Shown piece after piece: positions 54,271 to 63,035 of a stretch of 64,000 bases of DNA (within the stretch, counting starts at the first letter, position 1; each line of letters begins with the position of its first letter). Made by a program: the position numbers and the translations under genes. The stretch is from NCBI GenBank assembly GCA_016125285.1, contig WGMA01000045.1:25729-89728 (forward strand). Reading direction: 5' to 3'. The notes under the pieces are model-generated. The model saw only the letters and a program-made list of their open reading frames with translations, was not told where the DNA came from and searched no databases. This stretch comes from Phycisphaera sp. (GTDB lineage Bacteria; Planctomycetota; Phycisphaerae; Phycisphaerales; Zrk34).

Positions 54271-55287
54271 ATGGCAACACTCAACGCGCTGAACGAAGAC
54301 AACAAGCCCGTCGACTGGTGGTTCATCTACAAGCTGCCGCACGCCGCGAAGCCCGCCGATGGCAAGGGCAAGGAGTCCACCGGCTACGAGTACCTCTACC
54401 TCGACGCCGAGTCCGACAAGCCGCTGGCCCTGTCGCCACACACGCTGGATCAGGGCGTCGGCGCGCTGCACCACACGGTCAACCAGCTCCGCGGCGATCG
54501 GCCCGCGTCGCTCGGCTGGGTCTTCTACAACGACGAGATCCCCGACACGACGAAGAACAACGGCCGCAAGGGGCACACCAAGGGCCTGATCGTGTACGAC
54601 ACCAGGTCCGACTCGGCGGTCTGGGTGCTGCACTCGACGCCGCGCTACGTGCACCCCGACACGCCCGATTTCCCCGAGGACGAGATGAAGTACGGGCAGA
54701 CGTACCTGTGTGTGACGCTTAAGGACGTCGACACCGCCCGCGCGATCGCCACGCAGATGATCCACCAGCAGGAGCCGCAGACGTACGGGTGCCGCGTGCC
54801 CGACGGCCTGGGCAGCGACGATCCCCTGCGGATGGTCACCGGGAACATCGACGTGAACGACCCCGATGACCCGACCAGCATCCCGTTCGAATCACGCGGC
54901 GGCGCGAAGTTCCATGCGATCCAGAAGAACCGTCACTGGAACGATGATTTCTGGAACGACCTGGTCGGACCGAAGCTGGACGTCTGCATCGACGTCGAGA
55001 CCTGGCGGCGCGGGACGCTGGCCAGCACCAAGGACGCCGGAGTCGATCACGACATCGCCGACGTGCTGTACCTCAACCTCGAATCCCTGGGCGTCAACTA
55101 CGAGTGGCACTACACCAAGGACCACGCGAAGTGGGGCATCGGCGAAGAGAAGGACTGGGTGTGTGTCGCCGACATCAATCGCGACACGTCGCAGGAGAAG
55201 CGTGGCGGCGGGACCATCGCGTTCCAGCACAAGCTGCTGTGGCAGAGCCTGAAAGATGTCGAGAGGCTGAAGAACTCACCGGCGTGA
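54271..55287 (+). CDS. DNase II-like acid endonuclease (PLD superfamily), no signal peptide
   Basis: 338 residues. It matches eukaryotic DNase II along its length: DNKPVDWWFIYKLPH at the start, GYEYLYLDAES, LGWVFYNDEIPD, the first HxK motif H102-T-K104 in GHTKGLIVYD, WVLHSTPRYV, YGQTYLCVTL, the second HxK motif H285-A-K287 in TKDHAKWGIG, and VCVADINRDTSQEKRGGGT. The paired HxK motifs make the two halves of a PLD-type active site that cuts double-stranded DNA without metal ions at acid pH, leaving 3'-phosphates. Eukaryotic enzymes carry a signal peptide in front of the first conserved segment; here only eight residues precede it. It follows the small membrane protein by 92 bases. Confidence 0.9.
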   Translation: MATLNALNEDNKPVDWWFIYKLPHAAKPADGKGKESTGYEYLYLDAESDKPLALSPHTLDQGVGALHHTVNQLRGDRPASLGWVFYNDEIPDTTKNNGRKGHTKGLIVYDTRSDSAVWVLHSTPRYVHPDTPDFPEDEMKYGQTYLCVTLKDVDTARAIATQMIHQQEPQTYGCRVPDGLGSDDPLRMVTGNIDVNDPDDPTSIPFESRGGAKFHAIQKNRHWNDDFWNDLVGPKLDVCIDVETWRRGTLASTKDAGVDHDIADVLYLNLESLGVNYEWHYTKDHAKWGIGEEKDWVCVADINRDTSQEKRGGGTIAFQHKLLWQSLKDVERLKNSPA

Positions 55288-55331
55288 ATCGGGGCAGGAA
55301 TTGTCCGAGTCGAAGGGTAGAACCGTGTCGT

Positions 55332-55586
55332 TCACCAGTACGGGTCCTGGTCATCGGAGTGCCAGTACTGAACGACATCACCGGTTGGCGGCTTGAGGCC
55401 GATCACCGGCGGCGGCGGCGCGTCGGACGAGCGCTTCGCCGAGCGGCGCTGTGGCTTTGATCCCTTGGTGTGCCCCTTTTCCCTCAGCCACTGCCAGAAG
55501 GTCGCGCATGGCTGGCGAGTCTTACCGTCAGACTCTGGCTCGTACGAATTGGGTGTTGGCTTATACATCAATGTCACCTGGCTCAT
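55332..55586 (-). CDS. small hypothetical protein, 84 residues
   Basis: Start chosen at 55586 because AGGAG lies about 10 bases upstream on this strand. It is proline- and serine-rich and basic in the middle (HTKGSKPQRRSAKRSSDAPP), with a conserved-looking aromatic start (MSQVTLMYKPTPNSYEPE) and an aromatic acidic end (YWHSDDQDPYW). The KGHTKG segment resembles the DNase II motif only by chance. It is convergent with the DNase II gene, 44 bases from its stop. No family is recognised. Confidence 0.5.
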   Translation of the reverse strand: MSQVTLMYKPTPNSYEPESDGKTRQPCATFWQWLREKGHTKGSKPQRRSAKRSSDAPPPPVIGLKPPTGDVVQYWHSDDQDPYW

Positions 55587-55615
55587 CTTTCTACGACTCC
55601 TAAAAGGTCGGCCGA

Positions 55616-55648
55616 CCCCGCCGGGCACCCCCGGAGAACCCGGCGGGG
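55616..55648. repeat. GC-only hairpin in the 5' region of the small gene
   Basis: CCCCGCCGGG (55616-55625) and its exact complement CCCGGCGGGG (55639-55648) flank a 13-base loop. There is no T-tract on the plus side; on the minus strand a short TTTT follows. It lies upstream of the 84-residue ORF, so it could be an RNA structure in its leader or a weak terminator. Confidence 0.5.
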
Positions 55649-55813
55649 CGTCGGGCCGCTCTTCCCCTCCATCACCCCATTCATGTAGTGGCGAGCCGAT
55701 GTCTTTCGCGCGGCGGCAGGTTTTTGTGAAAGTTCACCAAACGCTCATCGGGCCATTTGTTAACACGGCCGCGATTTTTGCCTACATGTTGATCCACTCC
55801 CGGGAAATTGAGG

Positions 55814-55819
55814 TAGAAT
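55814..55819 (+). promoter_or_regulatory. -10-like box close to the sigma factor start
   Basis: TAGAAT ends 6 bases before the ATG at 55826. TTGATC lies upstream at a long spacing of about 19. If used, the transcript would start at or next to the ATG. Confidence 0.35.
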
Positions 55820-55825
55820 GGGGCC

Positions 55826-56623
55826 ATGTCCTTCCCCGAGACCCATTCCAGCCTCATCCGGCGTCTGGTCAGCGACGGCGGCGAACGCGAGTGGGCGGAC
55901 TTTCTGGAAATCTATTGGCAGCCGCTGTGCGCGTTCGCGCGACGCCGGGCGGGACTCGGCTGGGAGGACGCCGAGGACGTGGCTGCGATAACGATCGAGG
56001 TGCTGCTGCGGAATCAGCTGCTTGAGCGCTGGACGACGGATCGCTCGGCGAAGCTGCGAACGCTGCTGTGCGCGGTGGTTCGCCGGGTGCTCGCCAACCA
56101 GGCCCGCGTGCAGCACAATCGACGCGAGCTGTTGGAACAGCTGAGTCACGAGCTGGTGTCGCGCAAGGACCTGCCGACGCTCAAGGCGGGCGACGCAACC
56201 CAGGAGGACATGGACGTGCTGTTCGCCGCGTGGGCCGAGCAACTGCTACGCGTGGCGGTGCGGCAGGTCGTGTCGCAGCTCCGGGTCGAGGGCAAGGATT
56301 CGCAGGTCGCGGTGCTCAAGGCGCGGGTCTGCGATCAGCTGTCGATCAAGGACACCGCCGCGGCGACGGGGGTCAGCACTACCGACGTCACCAACTACTA
56401 CCACCGCGTGCAGAAGCGTCTGCACGACGCGCTGCAGGAAGTGCTCTACAACCACATCCGCCCCAACACGCCGACCCGCTACGTCGACGCCGAGTTGCTG
56501 CGTGAGTGGGAAGCGCTCGCCGAGCACCTCGAGTCACACGGCGGGCTCGACGACGCCATCATCATCGCGTGTTCCGATATCCCCGCCGACGACGACCCGT
56601 TCAAGCCCATGCCGAACGCCTGA
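55826..56623 (+). CDS. ECF-type sigma factor with C-terminal extension
   Basis: 265 residues. Region 2 starts DFLEIYWQPLCAFARRRAGL and runs to EDAEDVAAITIEVLLRNQLL; region 4 is LKARVCDQLSIKDTAAATGV followed by VTNYYHRVQKRLHDAL. About 70 residues after the last helix make an extra C-terminal domain that ends acidic, a feature of some planctomycete ECF groups. It faces the kinase/GMC operon with only a terminator between. Planctomycete ECF factors are often encoded near Ser/Thr kinases, which suggests control by the kinase gene nearby; that is inference. Confidence 0.85.
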   Translation: MSFPETHSSLIRRLVSDGGEREWADFLEIYWQPLCAFARRRAGLGWEDAEDVAAITIEVLLRNQLLERWTTDRSAKLRTLLCAVVRRVLANQARVQHNRRELLEQLSHELVSRKDLPTLKAGDATQEDMDVLFAAWAEQLLRVAVRQVVSQLRVEGKDSQVAVLKARVCDQLSIKDTAAATGVSTTDVTNYYHRVQKRLHDALQEVLYNHIRPNTPTRYVDAELLREWEALAEHLESHGGLDDAIIIACSDIPADDDPFKPMPNA

Positions 56624-56705
56624 TCGCGTCACACGGCTGACGCGTTCTTAGCCAAACGCCTACCGAGACGTGCTATAATCAATTACCTACATTGACCCCC
56701 GGAAG

Positions 56706-56749
56706 GCCCGTCACGCCAATGTTTTCTCGGGTGTGGCGGGCTATTTTTT
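56706..56749 (+). terminator. Rho-independent terminator after the sigma factor gene
   Basis: A 12-bp stem (GCCCGTCACGCC, 56706-56717, with GGTGTGGCGGGC, 56730-56741, two G-T pairs) is followed by TATTTTTT. It ends transcripts coming from the sigma factor. A TATAAT at 56674-56679 just upstream leaves open a short transcript of about 60 bases ending here. Confidence 0.75.
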
Positions 56750-58296
56750 CATCCCCGCGCCCCGTCGACCCCGAGGATCCGCTCCGCGGCCATCTCGCCG
56801 ATCATCACCGAGGGCGCGTTGGTGTTGCCGCTCGTGACGTTCGGCATGATCGACGCGTCGGCCACACGCAGGCTTCTCACGCCGTACACACACAGGTCCG
56901 GCGAGACCACCGCCCGCTCGCCGAGCCCCATCGCGCACGTGCTCGTCGGATGGAAGTACGTCGTCGCGCTCATCCGGATGAACTCGACCATCTCCGACCG
57001 ACTCAGCGGACCGGGCGTCACCTCTTCGCCGCGCAGCTCGTTGAACGCCTCGGACGCGCCCATCTCGCGGCACAATTCCACCGCGGCGAGCATCGATCGC
57101 ACGTCCGCGTCGCACGCCATGAAGTTCACGTCGATGACCGGATCGTCGTCGGGGTCCGACGAGACCAGCGTCACCGAGCCGCGACTCGCCGGACGCACGA
57201 TGCTCGGCGCGATCGCGTAGCAGTCCTCGTGGGGCAGTCGATCGGCGATCTCCGGCGACGCGAACGGGAACTCGATGATGACCGGCTGGATGTCCGGCGA
57301 GATCAGGCGATCGTCGGACTTCCACCACATCGTGCTCTCGGCGCCGTTGTTGCGGACCTCGGGCAGCTTGCCCTTACACGCGTAGTTGATGCCCGCCAGC
57401 AGCGCGTGGTCCTGCAGGTTCTGGCCGACGCCCGGCAGGTCCACGGCGACATCGATGCCGAGCGAGCGCAGGTGCTCGGCCGGACCGATCCCCGACAACA
57501 TCAGCGCCCGCGGCGACCCGATGACACCACCCGCCAGAATGACTTCGCGGTCGGCCCGGACCGTGTGCACCCCACCGTCGTGGCGGAACTCAACGCCGGT
57601 GCAGCGATCGCCTTCGAGAGTCACCCGTCGCGTGTGGGCCGCGGTCAGCACGGTCAGGTTGTCGCGCCCCATCGCCGGCTCGAGGTACGCCTGCACCACG
57701 CTCCGACGCTGACCGTCCTTGACCGTCATGTTGAAGAAGCTCGTGCCGAGCATCGACGGGCCGTTGTTATCCTCGACGATCGGCAGGCCGACCGCGGCGC
57801 CGGATTCGACGAACGCGACGGCGACCGGGTTGGGATCGACCGGCGGCGCGACGTACATGGGGCCGCCCGTGCCGCGCAGGTCACACGTCGGGCCGTGCCA
57901 GTCCTCGATTTTCTTGTAGAGGCGCAGCACGTTGGCCCAGTCCCAGCCGGCGCACCCGGCGTACGCCCAGCTGTTGAAATCTTCGGGATGCCCGCGCACC
58001 CACGCGTTGGCGTTGTGGCTGTGGCAGCCGCCGAGCATCTTGCCGCGCGGCACGTGATCGACACGGTTGTTGCAGTGCCGAAGCGGCGCCGTCTTCCAGC
58101 CCCAGTCCATCGCCCCGTAGAACAGCGTCGGCCACTTCCGCGGGTCCTTCACGTCCGGGTGGTCGTCGCGCCCGCCCGCTTCGAGCAGGAGGACGGTGGC
58201 GTCGGTGTCCTCGGAGAGACGCGCGGCGAGGACGCACCCCGCCGAGCCCGCTCCGACCACGATGTAATCATACGATTGCCGAAACGCTTGTGACAT
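56749..58296 (-). CDS. GMC-family FAD oxidoreductase (choline dehydrogenase-like)
   Basis: 515 residues. The FAD-binding start is YDYIVVGAGSAGCVLAARLS, followed by LLLEAGG. The GMC signature regions are MDWGWKTAPLRH and LGGCHSHNANAWVRG, then EVILAGGVIGSPRALMLSGIGP. The C-terminal catalytic part is TYFHPTSTCAMG (His) and MPNVTSGNTNAPSVMIGE (Asn). The family oxidises alcohols such as choline or glucose with FAD; the substrate here is open. There is no signal peptide. It starts 6 bases after the kinase gene stop, so both share an operon. Confidence 0.9.
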   Translation of the reverse strand: MSQAFRQSYDYIVVGAGSAGCVLAARLSEDTDATVLLLEAGGRDDHPDVKDPRKWPTLFYGAMDWGWKTAPLRHCNNRVDHVPRGKMLGGCHSHNANAWVRGHPEDFNSWAYAGCAGWDWANVLRLYKKIEDWHGPTCDLRGTGGPMYVAPPVDPNPVAVAFVESGAAVGLPIVEDNNGPSMLGTSFFNMTVKDGQRRSVVQAYLEPAMGRDNLTVLTAAHTRRVTLEGDRCTGVEFRHDGGVHTVRADREVILAGGVIGSPRALMLSGIGPAEHLRSLGIDVAVDLPGVGQNLQDHALLAGINYACKGKLPEVRNNGAESTMWWKSDDRLISPDIQPVIIEFPFASPEIADRLPHEDCYAIAPSIVRPASRGSVTLVSSDPDDDPVIDVNFMACDADVRSMLAAVELCREMGASEAFNELRGEEVTPGPLSRSEMVEFIRMSATTYFHPTSTCAMGLGERAVVSPDLCVYGVRSLRVADASIMPNVTSGNTNAPSVMIGEMAAERILGVDGARG

Positions 58297-58302
58297 GGCC
58301 GC

Positions 58303-61300
58303 TCACTTCCACGAATCGATAAGGGATTTGGCTTCCACGAGGTCCGTCGTGTCGAACCCCTCGGTGAACTGGTCGTAAACCTGCTTGACGATGCTCGCCG
58401 CGGCCGCCGGGTCGTCGCGTGCGGTCAGCCGTGCGAGGCTCATCGCCGCGCGGAGCTCGAGGGATCGCGCGCCCTGGTTGCGTGCGATGTCGATCGCCTG
58501 ATCGAACATCGATCGGGCCTCCCGCGTCGCGTCGGGGTTCTGCCGCAGCGTCAGCTCGCCGCGCAGCCGCGCGACCTCCGACAGGTAATACGCCTCGCCG
58601 GTGCTCAGCGCGAATCGCTTGGCGTCGTCGAGCGCCGTGAATCCCTCGTGAAGCTTGTCCGCCTTGGCGCACACCTCGGCGAGCAACGCGTAGTAATAGT
58701 GGCAGCCCAGCTCCGACCCCTGAGCGCGCCACCGGACGATCCCCTCGCGGATCTCTCCCATCGCCGCCGTGGCCTCGCCCCGCTCCGACATCGTCCAGCC
58801 GCGCAGAACCTGCGCCCAACCGATCCAGAACGCGAAATTGTGCTCGGTGAAGATCGCCGTCGCGCGATCCACCGTCTCCCGCGTGCGATCCACGTCGCGC
58901 CGGAACTGATGCAGCCACTGTGCGAAGCTCACCGCCAGCGTCAGGCTGAACGGGTGATCCAGCTTCTCGGAGGACGCGATCGCGTCGTGGCAGTACGCCA
59001 TCGCCTGATCGGGATGTCCCTGCAGCCAGAGCGACCACGCCATGTAACTGCGCGCCGTCGTCCACGGATCGACCACGTCGTATCGATACGACGCCGATCG
59101 CAACGCCGGCGTCGCATCGACCTTGAGCACACGCTTGAGGTAAGCCACGGCTTCGCGGTGCCGTCCACAGTAAACAAGCGGGCTGCCCTTGGCGCGATTG
59201 GACGCCACGTCAAAGTCGACGTTCTTCGACACCGCGGCCAACTCGAGCAGCTCGTCGCCCAGTTCCAGCGCCTTCTTGTACCGCGCCTGGAGCATGTAGT
59301 AGCGGAACAGCCCGTACAACACGGGGAACAGTTCCGTCGTGGTCTCCAGCTGACGGCACAGGGCGTGCGCCCGTTCGTAACTGGCCTGCACCTCGGGGGC
59401 GCTGTATCCCCGCACGGCCTGAAGCGGCACGCCGATGCTGATCAGCAACCCGATCTCCTGCCGGTGACGTTCGTCCGACTCCGGCAGCTCCGCCGCCGCG
59501 TTCAGGGCATGGGTGTACTGATCGATCGCTTCCACGTAGCTGCATCGATCGGCCGACCGCTTGCCCGCCCGCTCCCAGTAGGCCGCCGCCTGCCCGTAAT
59601 CGCCCGCTTCGTCAAAGTGGTGCGCCAGCAACTCGGGCCGCGTGTCGCGCACGTGCTCGAAGCGCTCTTCCAACGCCTTGGCGATCTTGTGGTGATGCTT
59701 CTGACGATCCTTCTTGATGAGCGACGAATACGCCGCGTCTTCGATCAGGGCGTGCTTGAACTGGTAAACCGCCTTGGGCCCGCGACGGCGCTGATTCAGC
59801 AGCCCCGACTCCACGAGCTTGTCCATGTCGAGCGTGAGCTGATCCTCGGGCCGATCGGCCACCGTCGAGATCAGCTCGAACGAGAACTCGCGCCCGATGA
59901 CCGACGCGAGCTGCACCAGCGTGATGTCGCCGGCGATGCGGTCCAGGCGCGCCATCAGCATGTCCTGTAGCGTCGCGGGGATCTCGCGCGTGAACAGACT
60001 CCCGGAGGTGCTGCGTGAGCTGTCGCTGTCGTCGTCGTTGCGGATCGGACCGGCCTCGAGCAGCATCAGCGTGAACTCTTCGACGAACAGCGGCACGCCG
60101 TCCGTCCGCGTGACGATCTGCTTGACGATGTGATCGGACACATGAGGCACGTCGGCCTTCTGCGCGACCATCTCGGCGACCTGCTTACGCGTCAGACGGT
60201 TCAGCGCGATCTGCGTCTGGTGCGCCTTGCTCGACCACGGCGTCTCGAACTCCGGGCGGAACGTCAGCAGCGTGAGGATGCGGTCGTGGAACCCCTCGTT
60301 GACGAGCACCGTCAGGAACTCGAGCGTCGTCGGATCGACCCAGTGCAGGTCCTCGACGATGAACAGCACGGGCTCGATGTCCGCACAGCAGCGGATCCAT
60401 TCGTGCACGAGCTCGAGCGTGCGGTCCTTGCGCTGCTGGCCGGAGATCTCGATCGCGGGCACGCTGTCGTGCGAGATCGACAGCAGCGACGCGAACAGCG
60501 CCACGTCGGTGGGGTCGTCGAGCCCGAGGAAACGCAGGTGTTCTTCGAGCCGCTTGAGCCGCACGGCGTGCGACGCGTGTTCTTCAAACCCGAGCAGCCG
60601 CTCGAAGCACTCGATCACGGGGTAGAGACTGCTGTTCTGGTGATGGGGTGAGCAGCGCCACTCGATGACGGGGATGCGGCTGTCGCTGGCGTCGATGTCG
60701 ACCTTCTGCTTGAGCATGTGCACAAGGCGCGACTTGCCGAGCCCCGCCTCGCCGATCAGCAGGACGACCTGCCCCATGCCGTCGACCGCCTGCTCCCACC
60801 GGTCCTCCAGCAGGCCGACCTCGCGATCGCGGCCCACGAGCGGCGTCAGCTCGGTCGGGTCGCCGACCTCGACGCGCGTCCGCGCCGAACGCTTGCGCAC
60901 GACACGCAGCAACTCGATCTTGTCGGTGATGCCGCGCACGCGATGCATGCCCAGCGATTCGCAGTCGAAGTAGCCCTGCACGATCTGATGCACCGTTCCC
61001 GTCACCACGACCGTGTTTTCGTACTCGACGAGGCGATCGAACTGACGAATCACGTTGCGCACCTGCCCACGCAGGGAGATCAGGTCACCGGCGTCGCCCT
61101 TGTCCTCCACGATCGCCGTGTCGCTGTGGATGACCACGCGCGTGCCGAGGTCCGCGTCCGCCAGGCGACGCGTGTGTTCGTTGACCGGCTCGAGCCGCTC
61201 CAGGATCGCCAGACCCGTCCGCACCGCGACGGACGCCGCGTCCTCCAACGCCACCGGAAAACCGAAGCACGCCAGCAATCCCTGGTCCGTTCGCCGCACA

Positions 61301-62544
61301 ACGGTGCCGTCGAACTCGGCGATAACGGACTCGGCCAGTTCCTGAAAACGGTCCAGGATCTCCATCTGGTCGTCCGCATCGAGCGACTCGATGAACGCCT
61401 CCGACTCGTACACGTCGCAGTCGCACTGCAGGACGGTCACGCGGCGGCGCTCGGCGGGCCTCGACCGCTGGGAGTCACCCGACGATGACGACAGGCCGCG
61501 CGAAGACGACGCGATCTTCTCCACGTCGAATTTCGTGTCGAGCGGCGCCATCGAGACGGAGACCAGATCGTCCATGCTCAAGTCGGCCGTGGAATGGTCG
61601 ACATCAATGCTGTCCCACGCCTGCAGGTCCGCGAGCATGGTGTCCGCGGTCTGGTAGCGGTCCGCCGGGGCCTTGGCCATGGCCTTGTAAACGATCCGCG
61701 CGCACCGCTCCGGCAGCTCCGGACGCAGCACCCGCGGGTCCGGCACCGGGTCGTTGCAGTGCGCGTAGAGGTACTGCAGCGGCGAGGAGCGATCGTACGG
61801 CGCCTTGCCGGTCAGCAGCGTGTAGAACGTCGCGCCGAGCGAATAGAGATCGCTGCGGGCGTCGACGACCTGCGAGCGGCACTGCTCGGGACTCATATAT
61901 TTCGGCGTGCCGAGGACCGCGTCGGTCACCGTCAGTGTCACGTTGTCCGGCCGCGTGTCTTTCGCGAGGCCGAAGTCCGCCATTTTCACCGCGCCGTCGT
62001 CGGCGATCAGGATGTTGCCTGGCTTGATGTCGCGGTGGATGAGCCCCGCCTTGTGCGCCGTCGACAGCGCGCGACACGCGTCGGTGATGAGCCGGACCGC
62101 CTCGTCGACCGGCAGCCGCCCCGACTGCTTGATCAGGGCGCCGGCGTTGTGGCCCCGCACCAGTTCCATGGCGATGAAAATCACATCGCCTTCGTCGTAG
62201 ACGTCGAAGACGGTGACGGCGTTGGGGTGATGCAGGCGGGCTGCCAGACGCGCCTCGCGGACGAACCGCTCGCGGGCCTCCTCGTCGTCGATCACGTCCG
62301 GCGGCGGAATCTTCAGAGCGACCTCGCGCTGGAGCTTCGTGTCCAACGCCTCGTAGACCGCACCCATCCCGCCGCGACCCAGCAGGCGTAGGATGCGGAA
62401 CTTGCCCAGTTCGTCGCCTTCTCGAAAATTGAGATGGACGTACCGCTGCGTCTTGGCCGGTTCAGCCAACTTCTCGTCGTCCGCCGTCATCGAAACGGTC
62501 GGCAGCGGCTTGTCCGCTTCTTTATCACGTCCCGGGACTTCCAT
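58303..62544 (-). CDS. Ser/Thr kinase - cyclase-like - AAA ATPase - TPR signalling protein
   Basis: 1413 residues from the ATG at 62544, chosen because GGAG lies 8 bases upstream and a -10-like TACAAT (62604-62609) lies outside; the frame is open further upstream. Domains: protein kinase (about 47-330) with GRGGMGAVYEA, K78 in VALK, HRDIKPGN at 170-177 and D190-FG; a class III nucleotide-cyclase-like domain (about 365-550) whose metal aspartates may be kept (LQCDCDVY, RTDQGLLACFG) though the surroundings are divergent; a STAND/AAA ATPase (from about 580) with GEAGLGKS and VLFIVEDLHWVD; and TPR-like helices (about 965 to the end). This resembles the adenylate-cyclase/ATPase/TPR regulators with an added N-terminal kinase. 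Confidence 0.88.
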   Translation of the reverse strand: MEVPGRDKEADKPLPTVSMTADDEKLAEPAKTQRYVHLNFREGDELGKFRILRLLGRGGMGAVYEALDTKLQREVALKIPPPDVIDDEEARERFVREARLAARLHHPNAVTVFDVYDEGDVIFIAMELVRGHNAGALIKQSGRLPVDEAVRLITDACRALSTAHKAGLIHRDIKPGNILIADDGAVKMADFGLAKDTRPDNVTLTVTDAVLGTPKYMSPEQCRSQVVDARSDLYSLGATFYTLLTGKAPYDRSSPLQYLYAHCNDPVPDPRVLRPELPERCARIVYKAMAKAPADRYQTADTMLADLQAWDSIDVDHSTADLSMDDLVSVSMAPLDTKFDVEKIASSSRGLSSSSGDSQRSRPAERRRVTVLQCDCDVYESEAFIESLDADDQMEILDRFQELAESVIAEFDGTVVRRTDQGLLACFGFPVALEDAASVAVRTGLAILERLEPVNEHTRRLADADLGTRVVIHSDTAIVEDKGDAGDLISLRGQVRNVIRQFDRLVEYENTVVVTGTVHQIVQGYFDCESLGMHRVRGITDKIELLRVVRKRSARTRVEVGDPTELTPLVGRDREVGLLEDRWEQAVDGMGQVVLLIGEAGLGKSRLVHMLKQKVDIDASDSRIPVIEWRCSPHHQNSSLYPVIECFERLLGFEEHASHAVRLKRLEEHLRFLGLDDPTDVALFASLLSISHDSVPAIEISGQQRKDRTLELVHEWIRCCADIEPVLFIVEDLHWVDPTTLEFLTVLVNEGFHDRILTLLTFRPEFETPWSSKAHQTQIALNRLTRKQVAEMVAQKADVPHVSDHIVKQIVTRTDGVPLFVEEFTLMLLEAGPIRNDDDSDSSRSTSGSLFTREIPATLQDMLMARLDRIAGDITLVQLASVIGREFSFELISTVADRPEDQLTLDMDKLVESGLLNQRRRGPKAVYQFKHALIEDAAYSSLIKKDRQKHHHKIAKALEERFEHVRDTRPELLAHHFDEAGDYGQAAAYWERAGKRSADRCSYVEAIDQYTHALNAAAELPESDERHRQEIGLLISIGVPLQAVRGYSAPEVQASYERAHALCRQLETTTELFPVLYGLFRYYMLQARYKKALELGDELLELAAVSKNVDFDVASNRAKGSPLVYCGRHREAVAYLKRVLKVDATPALRSASYRYDVVDPWTTARSYMAWSLWLQGHPDQAMAYCHDAIASSEKLDHPFSLTLAVSFAQWLHQFRRDVDRTRETVDRATAIFTEHNFAFWIGWAQVLRGWTMSERGEATAAMGEIREGIVRWRAQGSELGCHYYYALLAEVCAKADKLHEGFTALDDAKRFALSTGEAYYLSEVARLRGELTLRQNPDATREARSMFDQAIDIARNQGARSLELRAAMSLARLTARDDPAAAASIVKQVYDQFTEGFDTTDLVEAKSLIDSWK

Positions 62545-62603
62545 GACACCACTCCAGCCAGCGAGAACCCCCGCCTGCGCGACCTCAACCTGACCGAGCG
62601 ACC

Positions 62604-62609
62604 ATTGTA
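62604..62609 (-). promoter_or_regulatory. -10-like TACAAT for the kinase gene
   Basis: TACAAT on the minus strand, about 60 bases before the chosen ATG at 62544. No good -35 was found. It supports the shorter kinase start. Confidence 0.35.
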
Positions 62610-62961
62610 ACACGTTAGTAGATCGTGTCTCCCCGGTGCTCCAACCAATCGCGCGACGAAAGAAATGAGCAGGAGCTGAACGTTCTTTCCCGACGATCGA
62701 ACGACGATCTACCAGACCCCGGCGCACGCCCAGGCTAGTGCATTTCAAGTCGATCGACCCGATGACCCCATGTAGTTGCCGTCGACGTCGTAGAACGCGA
62801 CGTGGCTGGCGGCGATCCGGTTAGGAACGACACCATTCAAGATCAAAGCCCGGCTAGAAGGATTTGCTAACCGTGAAGACCGCAGGCGGCGTCGAGGTCA
62901 GGGATCAACAAAGGCGACGCTTGACGGTGAGGCATCGCGAATCTATTGTTTGAAACCCGCC
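62610..62961. other. intergenic stretch between kinase promoter and tRNA
   Basis: About 350 bases with no gene that can be supported. On the minus strand 62750-62830 reads as a short peptide ending HVAFYDVDGNYMGSSG, which may be the tail of a lost gene. No terminator or repeat was seen. Confidence 0.4.
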
Positions 62962-63035
62962 GGGCGATTAGCTCAGTTGGCTAGAGCGCCTGCTCGACAC
63001 GCAGGAGGTCACTGGTTCGAGTCCAGTATCGCCCA
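62962..63035 (+). tRNA. tRNA-Val (anticodon GAC), with C at position 33
   Basis: 74 bases fold as a full cloverleaf: acceptor GGGCGAT/ATCGCCC with A73, D arm GCTC/GAGC, anticodon stem CCTGC/GCAGG, five-base variable loop AGGTC, T arm ACTGG-TTCGAGT-CCAGT. The anticodon loop is TCGACAC, so the anticodon is GAC (62996-62998) for valine. Position 33, almost always T, is C (62995). CCA is not encoded; TTA follows. An integrase remnant on the other strand runs into this gene. Confidence 0.88.

Noticed and set aside
55325..55376. Imperfect inverted repeat (GTCGTTC..AGTAC / GTACTGAACGAC), considered as a terminator of the DNase II gene
   Set aside because: It has an interrupted stem and no T-tract, and it covers the coding end of the 84-residue ORF.
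55480..55500. HTKG in the 84-residue protein as a DNase II-type HxK motif
   Set aside because: A four-residue match in a short basic protein with no other family feature is expected by chance.
62545..62748. Upstream in-frame extension of the kinase gene
   Set aside because: A ribosome-binding site and -10-like box support the ATG at 62544; the extension has no conserved sequence.
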